A stretch of DNA of 64,000 bases from Pseudofrankia inefficax (GCF_000166135.1 NC_014666.1:1054001-1118000), one strand, 5' to 3'. Counted from the first letter of the stretch, positions 1 to 10,500 are shown. Translations and numbers: made by a program. Notes: generated from the sequence alone by a model not told the origin.

Positions 1-1
1 C

Positions 2-337
2 CTGCTCGCCGAGCTGGCCCGGGCGCCGGGTGTGGTGTTCCGGCGGGAGCAGCTGATCAGCGAGGTGTGGGGCTCGTCGGTCCAGTCGGCCTCGCGCACC
101 CTGGAGGTGCACGTCGCGTCGCTGCGGGCGAAGCTCGGCGATCCGTTCGTCGTCCAGACGGTGCGCGGGGTCGGGTATCGGCTCTCGGCGGCGGGGGCTC
201 CCGCGCCGCCGCCGCTCGGCGGCGACGGTGCCGCGGTGGGCGACGCGGCCGCGGTGCATGACGGCGCGGACGACGACGGCGTGGACGCGAGCGTGACCGA
301 GCTCGCCACCGCGGCGAAACGACGACGGCGAGCCTGA
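2..337 (+). CDS. Two-component response regulator, C-terminal winged-helix domain (5' truncated by window edge)
   Basis: Only the DNA-binding end is present. The frame is open from base 2 and shows a Trans_reg_C (OmpR/PhoB-type) winged helix: the recognition part reads SRTLEVHVASLRAKLG and ends with the family's hairpin signature VRGVGYRL. A roughly 40-residue Ala/Gly/Asp-rich tail follows the domain. The histidine kinase gene starts 7 bp downstream, so the two form a co-transcribed sensor/regulator pair. The receiver domain lies outside the window, so the signal and target genes cannot be inferred. Confidence 0.9.
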   Translation: MLAELARAPGVVFRREQLISEVWGSSVQSASRTLEVHVASLRAKLGDPFVVQTVRGVGYRLSAAGAPAPPPLGGDGAAVGDAAAVHDGADDDGVDASVTELATAAKRRRRA

Positions 338-344
338 GCGAGCG

Positions 345-1763
345 GTGCGTGCCCGGCTGCTCGTGATCCTCCTGGCGCTGATGGCGACGGCGTTGGTCGT
401 GCTCGGCGTGCCACTCGCGCGCAGCATGGCCGAGGGCCTGCAGCAGGACATGTTCTTCGACCGGCTCGGTGACACGAGCCGGTTCGCCGGTCTGGCCGGC
501 CAGAACCCCGGTCCGGACGGCAACCGGACGCTGACCGACGAGCTGGTGCGCTACGACCAGGTGTACGGCATCACGGCCGTCGTCTACGGCCGCGACTCCT
601 CCGTCCGGGCCGCGTCCCGCCAGACCGTCCCGGCCACCGACCCGCGGGTGCGCCAGCAGCTGAACGCGGCGCTGCGCGGGCGCGGCGGCGAGGATCCCGC
701 GCAGATCTGGCCCTGGCAGGACCGGCCGCTGGTGATCGCCGAGCCGGTGCTGTCCGGCGGCGACGTGATCGGTGCCGCGCTGACCGTCTCACCGACCGGC
801 CGGCTGCGCGGCGAGGAGCTGCGCCGCTGGCTGCTGCTCGGGCTGGGGGAGCTGGCGGCGCTGCTGCTGTGCGTCGCGGTCGCGCTGCGGCTGACCCGCT
901 GGGTGCTGGCCCCGATCAACAGCCTGGACGCGGTGACGCACGCCATCGCCACGGGCCAGCTGTCGACCCGCGTCTCCGAGCGGGTCGGACCGCCGGAGCT
1001 GCGCCGGCTGGCGACGGCGTTCAACGAGATGGCCGACCACGTCCAGGAGGTCATCTCCCAGCAGCGGGCGTTCGTCGCGGACGCGTCCCACCAGCTGCGC
1101 AACCCGCTGTCCGCGCTGCTGCTGCGGATCGAGAACATCGGCCTGGGCCTGCCGGCCGAATGGCTCGACGAGCTGGAGGAGACCCGGACGGAGGGACGGC
1201 GGCTGACCGAGGTGCTGGACGAGCTGCTCGCGCTGGCCCAGGCCGAGCACGCGGCGGCCCGCCCGGCGGCGTTCGACGTGGTCGCGATGACCAGGGAGCG
1301 GCTCGCCGCCTGGCGGCTGGTCGCGGCGACCCGGCAGATCGCGCTCGCCCAGGCCGGGCTGTCCGAGGCGATGGGCTACGCCGACCGGACGGCGCTCGGC
1401 AGCGCGCTGGACGCCGTCGTCGACAACGCGATCAAGTTCTCGCCGACGGCGTCGACCGTCGAGGTGATCGTCACCCGGGCCGCCGACGCGATCCGGATCG
1501 TCCTCCGCGACCAGGGTCCCGGCGTCGCGGAGGACGAGCTGCCCGTCGTCGGTCGCCGGTTCTGGCGAAGTCCCCGCAACGTGAACGTCGGCGGCTCCGG
1601 CCTGGGTCTCAGCATCGCCAGCACGCTGCTGGGCGCCTCCGGTGGCGCCCTCTCGGTGGCCCTCGCCGAGCCCACCGGCCTCGCGGTGACACTGAGCGTG
1701 CCGCGGCGCCCGGCCGCTGACCTCGCCACGCCGCCCCAGCCGGCCAAGGTGCCGGCCTCCTGA
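345..1763 (+). CDS. Sensor histidine kinase (HAMP, HisKA, HATPase_c)
   Basis: A membrane-bound kinase of 472 residues that autophosphorylates and passes phosphate to the regulator just upstream. Transmembrane segments lie near residues 5-24 and 162-182, flanking an extracytoplasmic sensor of about 135 residues. A HAMP linker follows, starting with RWVLAPI. The phosphoacceptor is His249 in the H-box DASHQLRNPLSAL. The N-box is DNAIKFSP, the G1 box DQGPGV and the G2 box GSGLGLSIA, so the ATPase looks intact. The GTG at 345 is 7 bp after the regulator stop and gives a proper membrane signal. The C-terminal 20 residues are a Pro/Ala tail. Confidence 0.93.
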   Translation: MRARLLVILLALMATALVVLGVPLARSMAEGLQQDMFFDRLGDTSRFAGLAGQNPGPDGNRTLTDELVRYDQVYGITAVVYGRDSSVRAASRQTVPATDPRVRQQLNAALRGRGGEDPAQIWPWQDRPLVIAEPVLSGGDVIGAALTVSPTGRLRGEELRRWLLLGLGELAALLLCVAVALRLTRWVLAPINSLDAVTHAIATGQLSTRVSERVGPPELRRLATAFNEMADHVQEVISQQRAFVADASHQLRNPLSALLLRIENIGLGLPAEWLDELEETRTEGRRLTEVLDELLALAQAEHAAARPAAFDVVAMTRERLAAWRLVAATRQIALAQAGLSEAMGYADRTALGSALDAVVDNAIKFSPTASTVEVIVTRAADAIRIVLRDQGPGVAEDELPVVGRRFWRSPRNVNVGGSGLGLSIASTLLGASGGALSVALAEPTGLAVTLSVPRRPAADLATPPQPAKVPAS

Positions 1764-1949
1764 GCCGGCCGCCTCAGCCCGCGCCCTGAGCCGGCCACCT
1801 GAGCCGGCCTCCGGGCGGTCGCCGCGGGGAGACTCGTGGGGCCGGGTTCACTGCCGCTCCATGTCCGCGACCGGAGACCGCCATCGGCGCGATGAAGGCT
1901 GCCCTACGGCGTGCCGCCCGGCACGCGTCGGGGACATTTGGGGGTCCTT

Positions 1950-3587
1950 GTGAACCGCCTTCGCATCATCTCGGCCGCGGCCGGGGCGATCGCCCTCACG
2001 CTGCTGGGCGCGGGAACCGCCCAGGCCGGCGGGCGTGGCCCAGCTCTGTCGGCCCGTGGCGACAGCTACGGCGTCCAGAGCGGCGGCACGCTCACCGTCC
2101 ACGGCGGCGCCGGCGTGCTCCGCAACGACAGCGGCAGCCCACTGACGATCGTCGCGAACACCCGGCCGGCGAACGGCACGGTCTCGCTGCGCCGCGACGG
2201 CACGTTCGACTACAAGCCGAACGCCGGCTTCACCGGCACGGACACCTTCACCTACACGATCAGCGACGCCGTCCAGGAATGGGACACGACGCTGAAGCCG
2301 CTGGCGACGATCGGCGGAGTGACGATCACGGGTGGCGCCTACGGCTCGTCGCTCTACCCCGCGCCAGGCCAGAAGAACGAGTTCTACGGCCTCACCGACC
2401 GCGGCCCCAACGTCGACGGGCCGAACGGCACCAAGGTCGAGCCGATCACGACGTTCGACCCGGCGATCGGCCTGTTCAGGTTCGCGGCCGACGGCACGGC
2501 GCAGCTGCTGCGCTCCATCCCGCTCAGGGCCGGCGACGGGACCCCGTACAACGGTCAGGTCAACTGCGAGGCCAACACCGGTGAGACCGTCACCGACCTC
2601 AACGGCACCGCGCTGCCGTGCAGCGCGACCGGGTACGACTCCGAGGGCCTGGTCGCGCTGCCTGACGGGACGTTCTGGGTCTCCGACGAGTACGGCCCGT
2701 ACATCACGCATTTCGACCGTAACGGCAAGCAGATCGGCCGGATCTCGCCGTTCGACGGCTCGCTGCCGAGTGAGCTGAAGTTCCGGGTCCCGAACAAGGG
2801 CATGGAGGGCCTGACGATCACCCCCGACGGCTCGACGCTCGTGGGCGTCATGCAGTCGGCCCTGCAGACCCCCGACCTGACCGCCAAGCCGGCGAACGTG
2901 CCGACCCTGCGCATCGTGACCTACAACCTGCGGACCAGGGCCACCCACGAGTACCTCTACCTGCTCGACGACCCGGCGACCACGGGCAGCGCCGTCAGCG
3001 AGATCACCGCGTTGTCGAACAGCACGTTCCTCGTCGACGAGCGAGACGGGAAGGTCGAGCCCGGCGCCTTCAAGAAGCTCTTCAAGATCGACCTGGCCGG
3101 CGCCACCGACGTCGGCCCGCACTCGACCGTCGCGGGCGCGACCTATGACGCGGCCAAGGGCGGCCTGCTCGTCGGCACGGCCCAGCGCAGCATCGACGCC
3201 ACGGTCGGCAAGGCCACCACCGCCGAGGCGGTCACGACGCTCGCCGGCGTCGGCGTCACCCCGGTGGCCAAGGCGCTTGACGTCGACCTCGGCGGCCTGG
3301 TCAGCACCCTCGACCCGACCGGCGGCTTCTTCGGCCACGACAAGGTCGAGGGCGTCGCGACCACCGACCACGGCAGAACCGTCGTCGTCAGCAACGACAG
3401 CGACTTCGGCATCTCGGGCCTGACGCAGACCGCGACCACGCCGTTCACCCTGCAGGCCAAGATCCTCCCGAACGGCCAGCAGGACGACGGCGGCTTCCTC
3501 GCGATCGACACCACCAGGCTGACCGGCACCTACACCAGCACCGCGACGGTCACCATCAAGGTCACGAGCGGCAAGCCGACCAGGTAG
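1950..3587 (+). CDS. Secreted esterase-like activity of phytase family protein with N-terminal cadherin/Ig-like module
   Basis: About 545 residues, exported: the GTG at 1950 follows a GGGGG run and gives a signal peptide ending GTAQA. Residues about 35-110 form a tandem cadherin/VCBS-like module (GVLRND, NGTVSLRRDGTFDYKPN, GTDTFTYT). The rest matches the esterase-like activity of phytase family (PF13449), with the typical GLTDRGPN and DSEGLVALPDGTFWVSDEYGPY blocks read in separate stretches. This family contains beta-propeller phosphoesterases, but substrates are poorly defined, so phytase activity should not be assumed. A perfect 13-bp hairpin lies directly after the stop. Confidence 0.85.
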   Translation: MNRLRIISAAAGAIALTLLGAGTAQAGGRGPALSARGDSYGVQSGGTLTVHGGAGVLRNDSGSPLTIVANTRPANGTVSLRRDGTFDYKPNAGFTGTDTFTYTISDAVQEWDTTLKPLATIGGVTITGGAYGSSLYPAPGQKNEFYGLTDRGPNVDGPNGTKVEPITTFDPAIGLFRFAADGTAQLLRSIPLRAGDGTPYNGQVNCEANTGETVTDLNGTALPCSATGYDSEGLVALPDGTFWVSDEYGPYITHFDRNGKQIGRISPFDGSLPSELKFRVPNKGMEGLTITPDGSTLVGVMQSALQTPDLTAKPANVPTLRIVTYNLRTRATHEYLYLLDDPATTGSAVSEITALSNSTFLVDERDGKVEPGAFKKLFKIDLAGATDVGPHSTVAGATYDAAKGGLLVGTAQRSIDATVGKATTAEAVTTLAGVGVTPVAKALDVDLGGLVSTLDPTGGFFGHDKVEGVATTDHGRTVVVSNDSDFGISGLTQTATTPFTLQAKILPNGQQDDGGFLAIDTTRLTGTYTSTATVTIKVTSGKPTR

Positions 3588-3595
3588 GACCCCGC

Positions 3596-3626
3596 CGGCC
3601 CGGGCGAGCTTCCCTCGCCCGGGCCG
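3596..3626 (+). terminator. Strong GC-rich hairpin after the phytase/esterase-like gene
   Basis: Perfect 13-bp stem (CGGCCCGGGCGAG with its complement) around a 5-base loop, 8 bp after the stop codon at 3587. There is no U-tract, as is usual for actinobacterial terminators. Confidence 0.75.
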
Positions 3627-3693
3627 CGCGGCCGCCGGGCGAGACGGGATCGCGCACCCGGCAAACCTGGACAGCGGGTATGGTCGGGCGGTC

Positions 3694-4716
3694 ATGCGGC
3701 GGTTGCGACGCCCGAGCCCGGGCGGCTGGTGGTCGCGCCGCCGTCTGCTCGTCGGCCTGTCGGCGGCCCTCGTGGTGATCGTGGCCATCACCCTCGGGTC
3801 CGTGGCCGTGACCCGCAACGGCCAGCAGCGCCAGTACCGTCACGGCACGATCGTCATCCTGACCGGCGCGACCAAGGGCATCTACTACTCCTACGGCGTC
3901 GCGCTCGCTGCCGCGATCAACCACCGGCTCGCCGGTGTCGACGCCGAGGCGATGGCGACCACCGCGTCCGTCGACAATGTCCGGCAGGTCGCGTTGTCGC
4001 CCAACGTGTTCGCCTTTACGGCGGCCGACGCGGCCTCCGCCGCGGTCGCCGGGCGCGCCCCGTTCGACCGGCCCGAGCCGATCCGGGCGCTGGCCCGGAT
4101 CTACGACGACTACATGCACCTGGTCGTCCGCGCCGACGGCCCGATCCACACCCTGGCCGACCTGCGGGGCCGGCGCGTCTCGATCGGCTCCGACGGCTCC
4201 GGCACCGAGCTCATCTCCGAGCGGATGCTCTCCGTCGCGGGCATCCCGGAGAAGTCGATGACCGTCAGCCGGCTCGGTATCAACGAATCGGTGGCCGCGC
4301 TGGAGAACGGTGACCTCGACGCGTTCTTCTGGTCGGGCGGCCTGCCGACCGGCGGGATCACCGACCTGGCCGACGCCACCTCGATCCGCCTGGTCCCGCT
4401 CGGCTCGCTGGCCGCGCAGCTGCATGCCCGGTCCGACCCCGCGTACCGCCCCGGCACCATCCTCGCCGACACCTACCGGCTGGCCGGCCCGCCGACCGAC
4501 ACGACCACCGTCGCCGTCCCCGACCTGCTGGTCACCCGGGCCGACACCGACCCTGGCCTCGTCGAGGAGGTCACCCGCGTCCTGTTCGACGCCCGGGCCG
4601 AGATCGCCGCGCAGATCCCGGTCGCCAACGCGCTGGACCGTCGCAGCGCCATCGCGACCTTCCCGATCCCGCTGGCCGAGGGCGCCCTGCGGTACTACCG
4701 CTCCACCAAGACCTGA
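3694..4716 (+). CDS. TAXI family TRAP transporter solute-binding protein
   Basis: 340 residues with an N-terminal membrane anchor or signal (about residues 18-40 after an Arg-rich start). The mature part opens with the TAXI-family block LTGATKGIYYSYGVALA and has further family features: TTASVDNVRQ, DLRGRRVSIGSDGSGTE, SVAALENGDLDAFFW. TAXI proteins bind small carboxylic acids or amino acids for TRAP uptake. No TRAP membrane subunits are adjacent, since the next gene converges, so it may act with a distant permease or as a sensor. The start at 3694 is chosen for the Arg-rich N-region; the site lacks a strong ribosome-binding sequence. Confidence 0.85.
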   Translation: MRRLRRPSPGGWWSRRRLLVGLSAALVVIVAITLGSVAVTRNGQQRQYRHGTIVILTGATKGIYYSYGVALAAAINHRLAGVDAEAMATTASVDNVRQVALSPNVFAFTAADAASAAVAGRAPFDRPEPIRALARIYDDYMHLVVRADGPIHTLADLRGRRVSIGSDGSGTELISERMLSVAGIPEKSMTVSRLGINESVAALENGDLDAFFWSGGLPTGGITDLADATSIRLVPLGSLAAQLHARSDPAYRPGTILADTYRLAGPPTDTTTVAVPDLLVTRADTDPGLVEEVTRVLFDARAEIAAQIPVANALDRRSAIATFPIPLAEGALRYYRSTKT

Positions 4717-4740
4717 GCCACGCCGGCCCGCGCCCGCGCC

Positions 4741-5991
4741 TCACGAGGCCGAGCGGCCGAGCCCGCCCGCGGGCAGGACCGGCGGCGCGGGGTCGGCCTC
4801 CACGGCCTCCTGGGCCGGGACCCGGGCGACGGCGTGGCGGACCAGCAGCGCGGCCGACGCGGTCGCGGCCATCGTCGCGGCCATCGTCAGCGTGGTCACC
4901 CCGCCCAGGGAGACCAGCGGGCCGATCAGGCCGCCGAGGCCGAACTGGGACAGGCCCAGCAGGCCGGACACCGCGCCGGCCCGAGTGCCGTGCTTCTCCA
5001 TCGCCAGCGCGGTCGTGTTCGGCATGATCATCGAAACCGAGGCGACGGTGATCCCCAGCAGTGCCAGCAGCACGGCCAGGGGCAGCCGCAGCGAGGCGGC
5101 GAGCGTCATCGCCCAGGTGCTGGCCACCGCGATCGCGAGCCCGATCGAGAGCATCCGGGCCGGCCCGAGCCGCCCGACCAGCAGCATGTTCAGCCGGCTC
5201 GCGGCCGCGAGCCCGAGCGCATTGGCCGCGAAGACGAACGAGAACCCCTGCGGCGACAGCCCGTGCCCGTTCTGCATCACGAACGGGCCCATGGAGATGT
5301 AGGTGAACAGCATGCCGCCGCCGAGGCCGAGCACGGCGGCGTAGCCGACGGCCCGCCGGTCGCGCAGCACGGTTACCAGCTGGCCGGCGGTGGCCCGGGC
5401 CCCGCTGTGCACCCGGCGCGCGGGCGGCAGCGTCTCGGAGATCCCCAACGCCGCGGCCGCGAGCAGGGCGCAGCCGATGAGCGTCAACGCGAGAAAGAGC
5501 CCTCGCCACGACGTCACGTGCATCAGCTGCCCCCCGAGCAGCGGCGCCACCACCGGCGCCATCGCCATGACCAGCAGCAGCAGCGAGAACACCCGGGCCG
5601 CGGCCGCGGTGTCGAACAGGTCCCGTACGACGGCCCGGGCCACCACGACACCCGCGCCCCCGGCCAGCCCCTGCACCAGCCGCAGCCCGGCCAGCGTCCC
5701 GACATCCGGCGCGAACGCGCACGCGACCGACATCACAGCCCAGCAGGCGACACCGGCCAGCAGCGGCCGGCGCCGCCCGAACGCGTCGCTGACGGGCCCG
5801 GCGACCAGCTGCCCGACGGCGAGCCCGACCATGCAGGACGTCATCGTCAACTGCCCGAGCGACGCGCTGACGCCCAGGTCCCGGGTCAGGGCGGGCAGGG
5901 CCGGCAGGTAGAGGTCCATCGACAGCGGCCCGAACGCGGTCAGCGCGCCGAGGATGACCAGGGTGCGCAGCGGGACGGTACGGTCGGCCAT
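4741..5991 (-). CDS. Bcr/CflA-type MFS multidrug exporter
   Basis: 416 residues and about 12 transmembrane helices. The start at 5991 (preceded by GAAGGG) gives the family N-terminus FGPLSMDLYLPALP. The Bcr/CflA motif A is visible as GPVSDAFGRRRPLLAG, and motif C-like glycines occur in helix 5 (VVAPLLGGQL). These are proton-coupled drug exporters (bicyclomycin, chloramphenicol and others); the actual substrate is unknown. It converges with the TAXI gene, with only 24 bp between the stops. Confidence 0.9.
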   Translation of the reverse strand: MADRTVPLRTLVILGALTAFGPLSMDLYLPALPALTRDLGVSASLGQLTMTSCMVGLAVGQLVAGPVSDAFGRRRPLLAGVACWAVMSVACAFAPDVGTLAGLRLVQGLAGGAGVVVARAVVRDLFDTAAAARVFSLLLLVMAMAPVVAPLLGGQLMHVTSWRGLFLALTLIGCALLAAAALGISETLPPARRVHSGARATAGQLVTVLRDRRAVGYAAVLGLGGGMLFTYISMGPFVMQNGHGLSPQGFSFVFAANALGLAAASRLNMLLVGRLGPARMLSIGLAIAVASTWAMTLAASLRLPLAVLLALLGITVASVSMIMPNTTALAMEKHGTRAGAVSGLLGLSQFGLGGLIGPLVSLGGVTTLTMAATMAATASAALLVRHAVARVPAQEAVEADPAPPVLPAGGLGRSAS

Positions 5992-6200
5992 TCTGGGCAC
6001 CCTTCGGCGCGGGCTGGAATGGTTGGGCGTCTCAGCCTCACCCGCCCCGCGCGTCCCCGCGACCCGTTCCCGCCCGCACCGCGTTCGCCCCAATCGCGCC
6101 CGCCGCCGGCACCACGCCCACGCCGACGCCCAGGCAGCCGGCGACGCCGGCACCGCGGCGGCCGCCAAGTCGGCACCGCGGCGGCCAAGCCGACGGTCCG

Positions 6201-6275
6201 TGATCGCCGTCTTGGCCCTCGACTGGTCGCAATCAGCCGCTCGTAACGACCAGTTCAGGGCGAAAACGACGATCA
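6201..6275. repeat. 75-bp imperfect palindrome, copy A
   Basis: Left arm 6201-6230 begins TGATCGCCGTCTTGGCCCT; right arm 6246-6275 is its near complement (about 26 of 30 pairs) around a 15-base loop. Three other copies of the same length lie at 16247, 23631 and 27162. This copy sits downstream of nurA, at the end of the herA-nurA operon, so it may also work as a terminator. Confidence 0.8.
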
Positions 6276-6277
6276 TG

Positions 6278-6338
6278 AGCCGTCAGCCGTCAGCCGTCAG
6301 CCGTCAGCCGTCAGCCACCAGCCGCCAGCCGCGTCAGC
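6278..6338. repeat. Short tandem repeat of a 7-bp unit (CAGCCGT)
   Basis: At least five near-perfect AGCCGTC units, then degenerate units (CAGCCAC, CAGCCGC), run from just after palindrome copy A to the nurA stop codon. The last GTCAGCC unit supplies the nurA TGA (minus strand, 6334-6336). Confidence 0.75.
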
Positions 6339-7554
6339 CGGTCGGCGCGCCCAGGGCGGCGCGGCGCAGCGAGCGGTAGAGGAGCTGGTGGTCGCCCAGG
6401 CGGCGGCGCAGGGATCGTTCGAGGCCGGCGATCGGGTAGAGGTTCTGCGGGGCTCGGCCGTCCTTGAACTCGTGCGAGGCGAAGCGCGGCAGCACCACCT
6501 GGCTGAGGTCGGCCAGCCCGATCGCGTCGGCCGCGGGCAGGCTCGCCGGGCACTCGACCCGGGCGACCCCGGCCCAGGGCGCCCCGGGCCGGCTCGGTAG
6601 GCGCAGGTACCAGGTGAAGCGGTCCCAGTTGGTGCCCATCATGAAGACCGGTGTGCGTTCGCCCGGTTCGAGCCGGCCGACCACCTCATGCTGGGGTGCT
6701 TCCAGGTACCGCGAGTGGTGCGTCTTGATGAACCCGAGCGTGCGTGGCATGTGCGTCCTGCCCCGCAACGGCCCGTCGACGACAAGCAGGGCGCTCCGAT
6801 CCTGGGCCGCGTCGCCGGGCTGGTCCGTCGGGTGCTCGGCGAGCCGCTGCCGGGGCCACGGCCCGGTCGGCCCGGCCGCGAACGGGTCGCCCGGTCTCTC
6901 GGTGTCGGAAGGCCACGTCGGCACGTCGGCGAAGGAGCCATCCGGTGCCGGCCCGGCGCCGCCGTCCGGGCCGGGCCACGCTTGTCCGCCCGCGCCCGCG
7001 CCCGTGGCGTGGCCATGGCGCGCGCCGGCGGCGGTGGCGATCTCCAAGGTCGTCATGGCCTGTTGGATGGCGAGGTTCAGGCCGTTGGGGCCGTCGTCGG
7101 TGACCGGCCTGAACCGGTAGGTGCCACCCTGCGTGGCGATGTCACCGGCGTGGCGCGCCGGGGTGAACAGGCCACGTTCCACCCGCGCGGTCAGCAGATG
7201 GGCCCCGAGCGCGCAGCTGCAGACGACGCCGCTGGCGAACGACGCGCAGACCGCCGGGACGGCCGAGGTCGCCCGGGTGTCGGCCGGCGCCAGGTCATCG
7301 ATCCAGCCGCGGGCGTCCTCCCGGCGGACCCCGTCGACGAACAACACCGCCTCGGGCGCCGCGACGAGCCGGCCCCGAGCGGCCGGGAGTGGCACCGGCC
7401 GCCACGCGGACGGAGCCTCCTCGACCCCGGCCTCGATCTTCGCCGTCGACTCCTTGAAGCCGTCGTCGGCGACAGAGGTGCCGTAGCTCGGGTCCCAGGG
7501 GTCGATGCTGAACCGCATCCCACCCGTGGCCGCGACCGCCGCGGGGGTGCTCAT
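6334..7554 (-). CDS. nurA: NurA-family 5'-3' nuclease of DNA end resection
   Basis: 406 residues resembling actinobacterial NurA-domain nucleases. Visible motifs are LFVDGVRR (first metal-binding Asp-Gly block), LLVVDGPLRGR (second Asp block), GFIKTHHSRY, and the C-terminal blocks LADLSQVVLPRF and APQNLYPIAGLE. NurA degrades DNA ends together with the HerA translocase and the Mre11-Rad50 complex. Its ATG overlaps the sbcC stop (ATGA at 7551-7554), showing translational coupling in the herA-sbcD-sbcC-nurA operon. The stretch around residues 180-260 is low-complexity Gly/Pro/Asp-rich and probably a disordered insert. Confidence 0.85.
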   Translation of the reverse strand: MSTPAAVAATGGMRFSIDPWDPSYGTSVADDGFKESTAKIEAGVEEAPSAWRPVPLPAARGRLVAAPEAVLFVDGVRREDARGWIDDLAPADTRATSAVPAVCASFASGVVCSCALGAHLLTARVERGLFTPARHAGDIATQGGTYRFRPVTDDGPNGLNLAIQQAMTTLEIATAAGARHGHATGAGAGGQAWPGPDGGAGPAPDGSFADVPTWPSDTERPGDPFAAGPTGPWPRQRLAEHPTDQPGDAAQDRSALLVVDGPLRGRTHMPRTLGFIKTHHSRYLEAPQHEVVGRLEPGERTPVFMMGTNWDRFTWYLRLPSRPGAPWAGVARVECPASLPAADAIGLADLSQVVLPRFASHEFKDGRAPQNLYPIAGLERSLRRRLGDHQLLYRSLRRAALGAPTG

Positions 7555-10500
7555 GCCGTCTCCCGGACGACGGTGGACGTGCGTTCGTCGCGGCTCACGG
7601 CGAACCGGACGGGGACCCGTTCGGCCAGTGCCTGGACGTGGGTCACGATCCCGACCATCCGGCCACCGCCGACACCGCCTCCGCCCGCGAGGTTCTCCAG
7701 CGTGCTCGCGACGGTGTCGAGGGTCGCGTCGTCGAGGGTGCCGAAGCCCTCGTCCAGGAAGATCGAGTCGAGCCGGGCGGCGCCGGTCGCGGCCATCGTC
7801 GTGAGCTGGGCGGACAGCGCCAGCGCGAGCGCGAGGCTCGCCTGGAAGGTCTCGCCGCCGGAAAGCGTGCGCACCGGGCGCTGGGAGTCGGCGTCGGCGT
7901 GGTCGATGACGATGAAGTCCCCGTCGTCGTGGGTGAGCTCGAACTGGCCGTTGGACAGCTCCAGGAGCGTCCGCGACGCGTCCTCGACGAGCAGGTCGAG
8001 CGCGGCGGCCACCAGCCAGCGCTGGAAGCGGTCCGAACGCAGCAGCACGCCGAGCTGGTGGGCGACCTGCTCGGCCTCGCGGGTCTTCACGAGCTCGGCG
8101 CGCACCCCGGCGGCCTCGGCGCGCCGCTCGGCGACCCGGTCCCGCTGCGCGCGGGCCCGTTCGAGCGCCGCCGACGCGGCCCGCGCCGCCGTCTCGCTGA
8201 CGAGGCCGTCCGTCGGGATGCCGTGCGCGGTGAGCAGCTCGACCAGGGCCTGGGCCGTCTCGTCCCTGGCCTGCCCGGCGTGGGTGACGGCGTCACCGAG
8301 GGCGGGCAGCCGCCCGTCCCGGGCGGTCGCCTCGGTGGCCGCCCAGCGGGTGAGCGCCGTCCAGTCGGCCAACAGGTCCTGGCCGCCGAGCGCCGGTGCG
8401 CCGAGCGCGACGACGGTGTCCCGGGTGCTGGCGAACGCCGACTGGGCGGCGCGCAGCGCGTCCTGGGCGGCGTGCAGCGCGGCGTCGGCGGCGTCAGCCT
8501 CGGCCCGGGCGGCGCGCAGGCCCTCGTCGGCGGCCTTGGCGTTCTCGGCGAGCCGGTCCAGCTCGGTGAGCGTGGCCGTCACGTCCGCGGCCGAGGGCAG
8601 CCCGGTGAGGACCGCGCGCAGCTGGGTGACCCGGGTGTTGAGCGATTCCAGCCGGTTCGCGGCGGTGCGCTCGTCGTGCAGGGCCGCCACCTGGTCGCGT
8701 TCCGCCCGCTCCGCGGTGCTCGCGGCCTGGGCGTGGGCGGCGGTCGCGGCGCTCAGCGCGTCGCGGGCGGCGGCGTCGCGGGCCGCGGCCGCGCCCAGCT
8801 CGGCGGATCGCCGCCCGGCGAGCTCGCCGGCCCAGCCGACGAGCCGGGCCCAGCTCGCGGCCAGGTCGACGCCGAGGCCGTCCCCGCCCTCGGCCGGTTC
8901 GCCGTCGACCAGGCCGGGCGCGCCCAGGCCGACCAGCGGGTCCCGGGCTTCGACCAGCTGGGCGCGAGCCCGGGAGCCGGCCGTCACCAGGGCGGCCGCG
9001 GCGCGGCCGGCGGCGTCCGCGTCGACCCGGGTGGCCGCCAGCTCGCGCGCCGCCCTGGCCGCGACCTGCTCGCACCGGGTGAGCTCGGCGAGCCGCGCGG
9101 CCACACCGGCGGCGTCCTGGCCCGCGAGCGAGCGGTGCAGCTCGTCGGCCCGGTCCACCAGGTTCCGCTGGCGCAGGCGGGTCTCGTACTCGGCGCGGCC
9201 CGCGTCCGCGGCCCGCCGCTCCCGCGCTTCGAGGTCCTTGGCGGCGCGGTCCAGCGCGGATCGCGCGGCGGCGAGCGCCACCGGCTGGCCCACGGCCGCG
9301 GGCAGCGTGGCGACCGCCTGCTCACATACCGGGCAGGGCTCGCCCGCGACGAGGTGGGGACGCAGCGCGGCCGCCAGGTCGGCGGTCTGTGCCCGCTCCA
9401 GCGCGGCCGCCGCCGCGTCGCGGGCGTGGCGGGCCGCCTCGACGCCGGCCACCGCCGCGTCCAGCCCGCGCCGGGCGTCGGCGTGCGCGGTGTCGGCCGC
9501 GACCCGGGCCGGCGCGAGGCGGGCGAGCTCGTCGTGACCGTCGCGGGCGCGTTCCAGGGCCGCCCGGTTCGGTGCCGCGTCGAGGGCGGCTCTGGCGTCG
9601 ATGTCGGCCTGCTCCGCGGCTCGCCGCAGCGCGCCGGACTCGGCGGCGGCGCGCTGGGCGGCGCGCAGCCGCGAGGCCAGCTCGACGACGCCCTGTGGGG
9701 TGCGGACCGCGGCCAGCCGGTCGCGCTCGGCGCGCAGCCGCGCGACCTCGTCGGCGACGGCCTGCGCCGCGCGGGCCGCCTCGTCGCGAGCGGCGACGCC
9801 CGCGTCCCGGGCCGCCCGGGTATCGGTGACGGCCGCGGTGAGCCGGTCGAGGGTGGTCCGCGCGGCGGCATGGGTCGCCTGTGCCCCCGGCTGGGCCGCC
9901 TCCAGCTTGCCCAGCTCGGCGTGGTCGCGGCGGGCCTGCTCCAGCGGGGCGCGGTCGGGGGCCGCCGCCAGGGCCGAGCGGGCCGCGCTGTCGACCCGCT
10001 CGGCGGCCAGGCGGGCCGCGGCCACCGTGGCGGCGGCCGCGGCGGTGGCGGCCAGCCTGGCCGTCAGCGTGACCACATCAGCCGGCATCCGGACCGTCGC
10101 GAGCAGGTCCCGCTCGCGCTGGACACGGGACAGCTCTGTCGTCGCACGCTCGGCGGCCGCGGCCTTGGTGGTGATCTCGCCGAGCGCGGCGTCGACGCGG
10201 GTCACCACCTCGGCCAACGTCTCCACCCGGGCGGCGGCGGTCCGCGCGGCCTCCTCGGTGGCGTCCTCGTAACCGGCGAGCTGCTTGTCCAGCGCCTCGA
10301 CGCCGTGCTGGCTCGTCTTGGCCTGCTCGTTCGCCGCGGCCCGGATCTCGTCGTAGACGCCGAGGCCGAGCAGCCTGGTGAGGATCTTCTGCCGGTCGGC
10401 CGGCTTGGCGTGCAGGAACTCGGCGAACTCGCCCTGCGGGAGCACGACGCAGGCGCAGAAGTGCTCGAAGCTGAGCCCCAGCAGGGTCTCGACCGCCCGG

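Noticed and set aside
1848-3818. 656-codon minus-strand frame under the phytase/esterase-like gene
   Set aside because: Low-complexity Arg/Gly/Asp product with no motif; the plus frame has signal peptide, Ig-like and phytase-type blocks.
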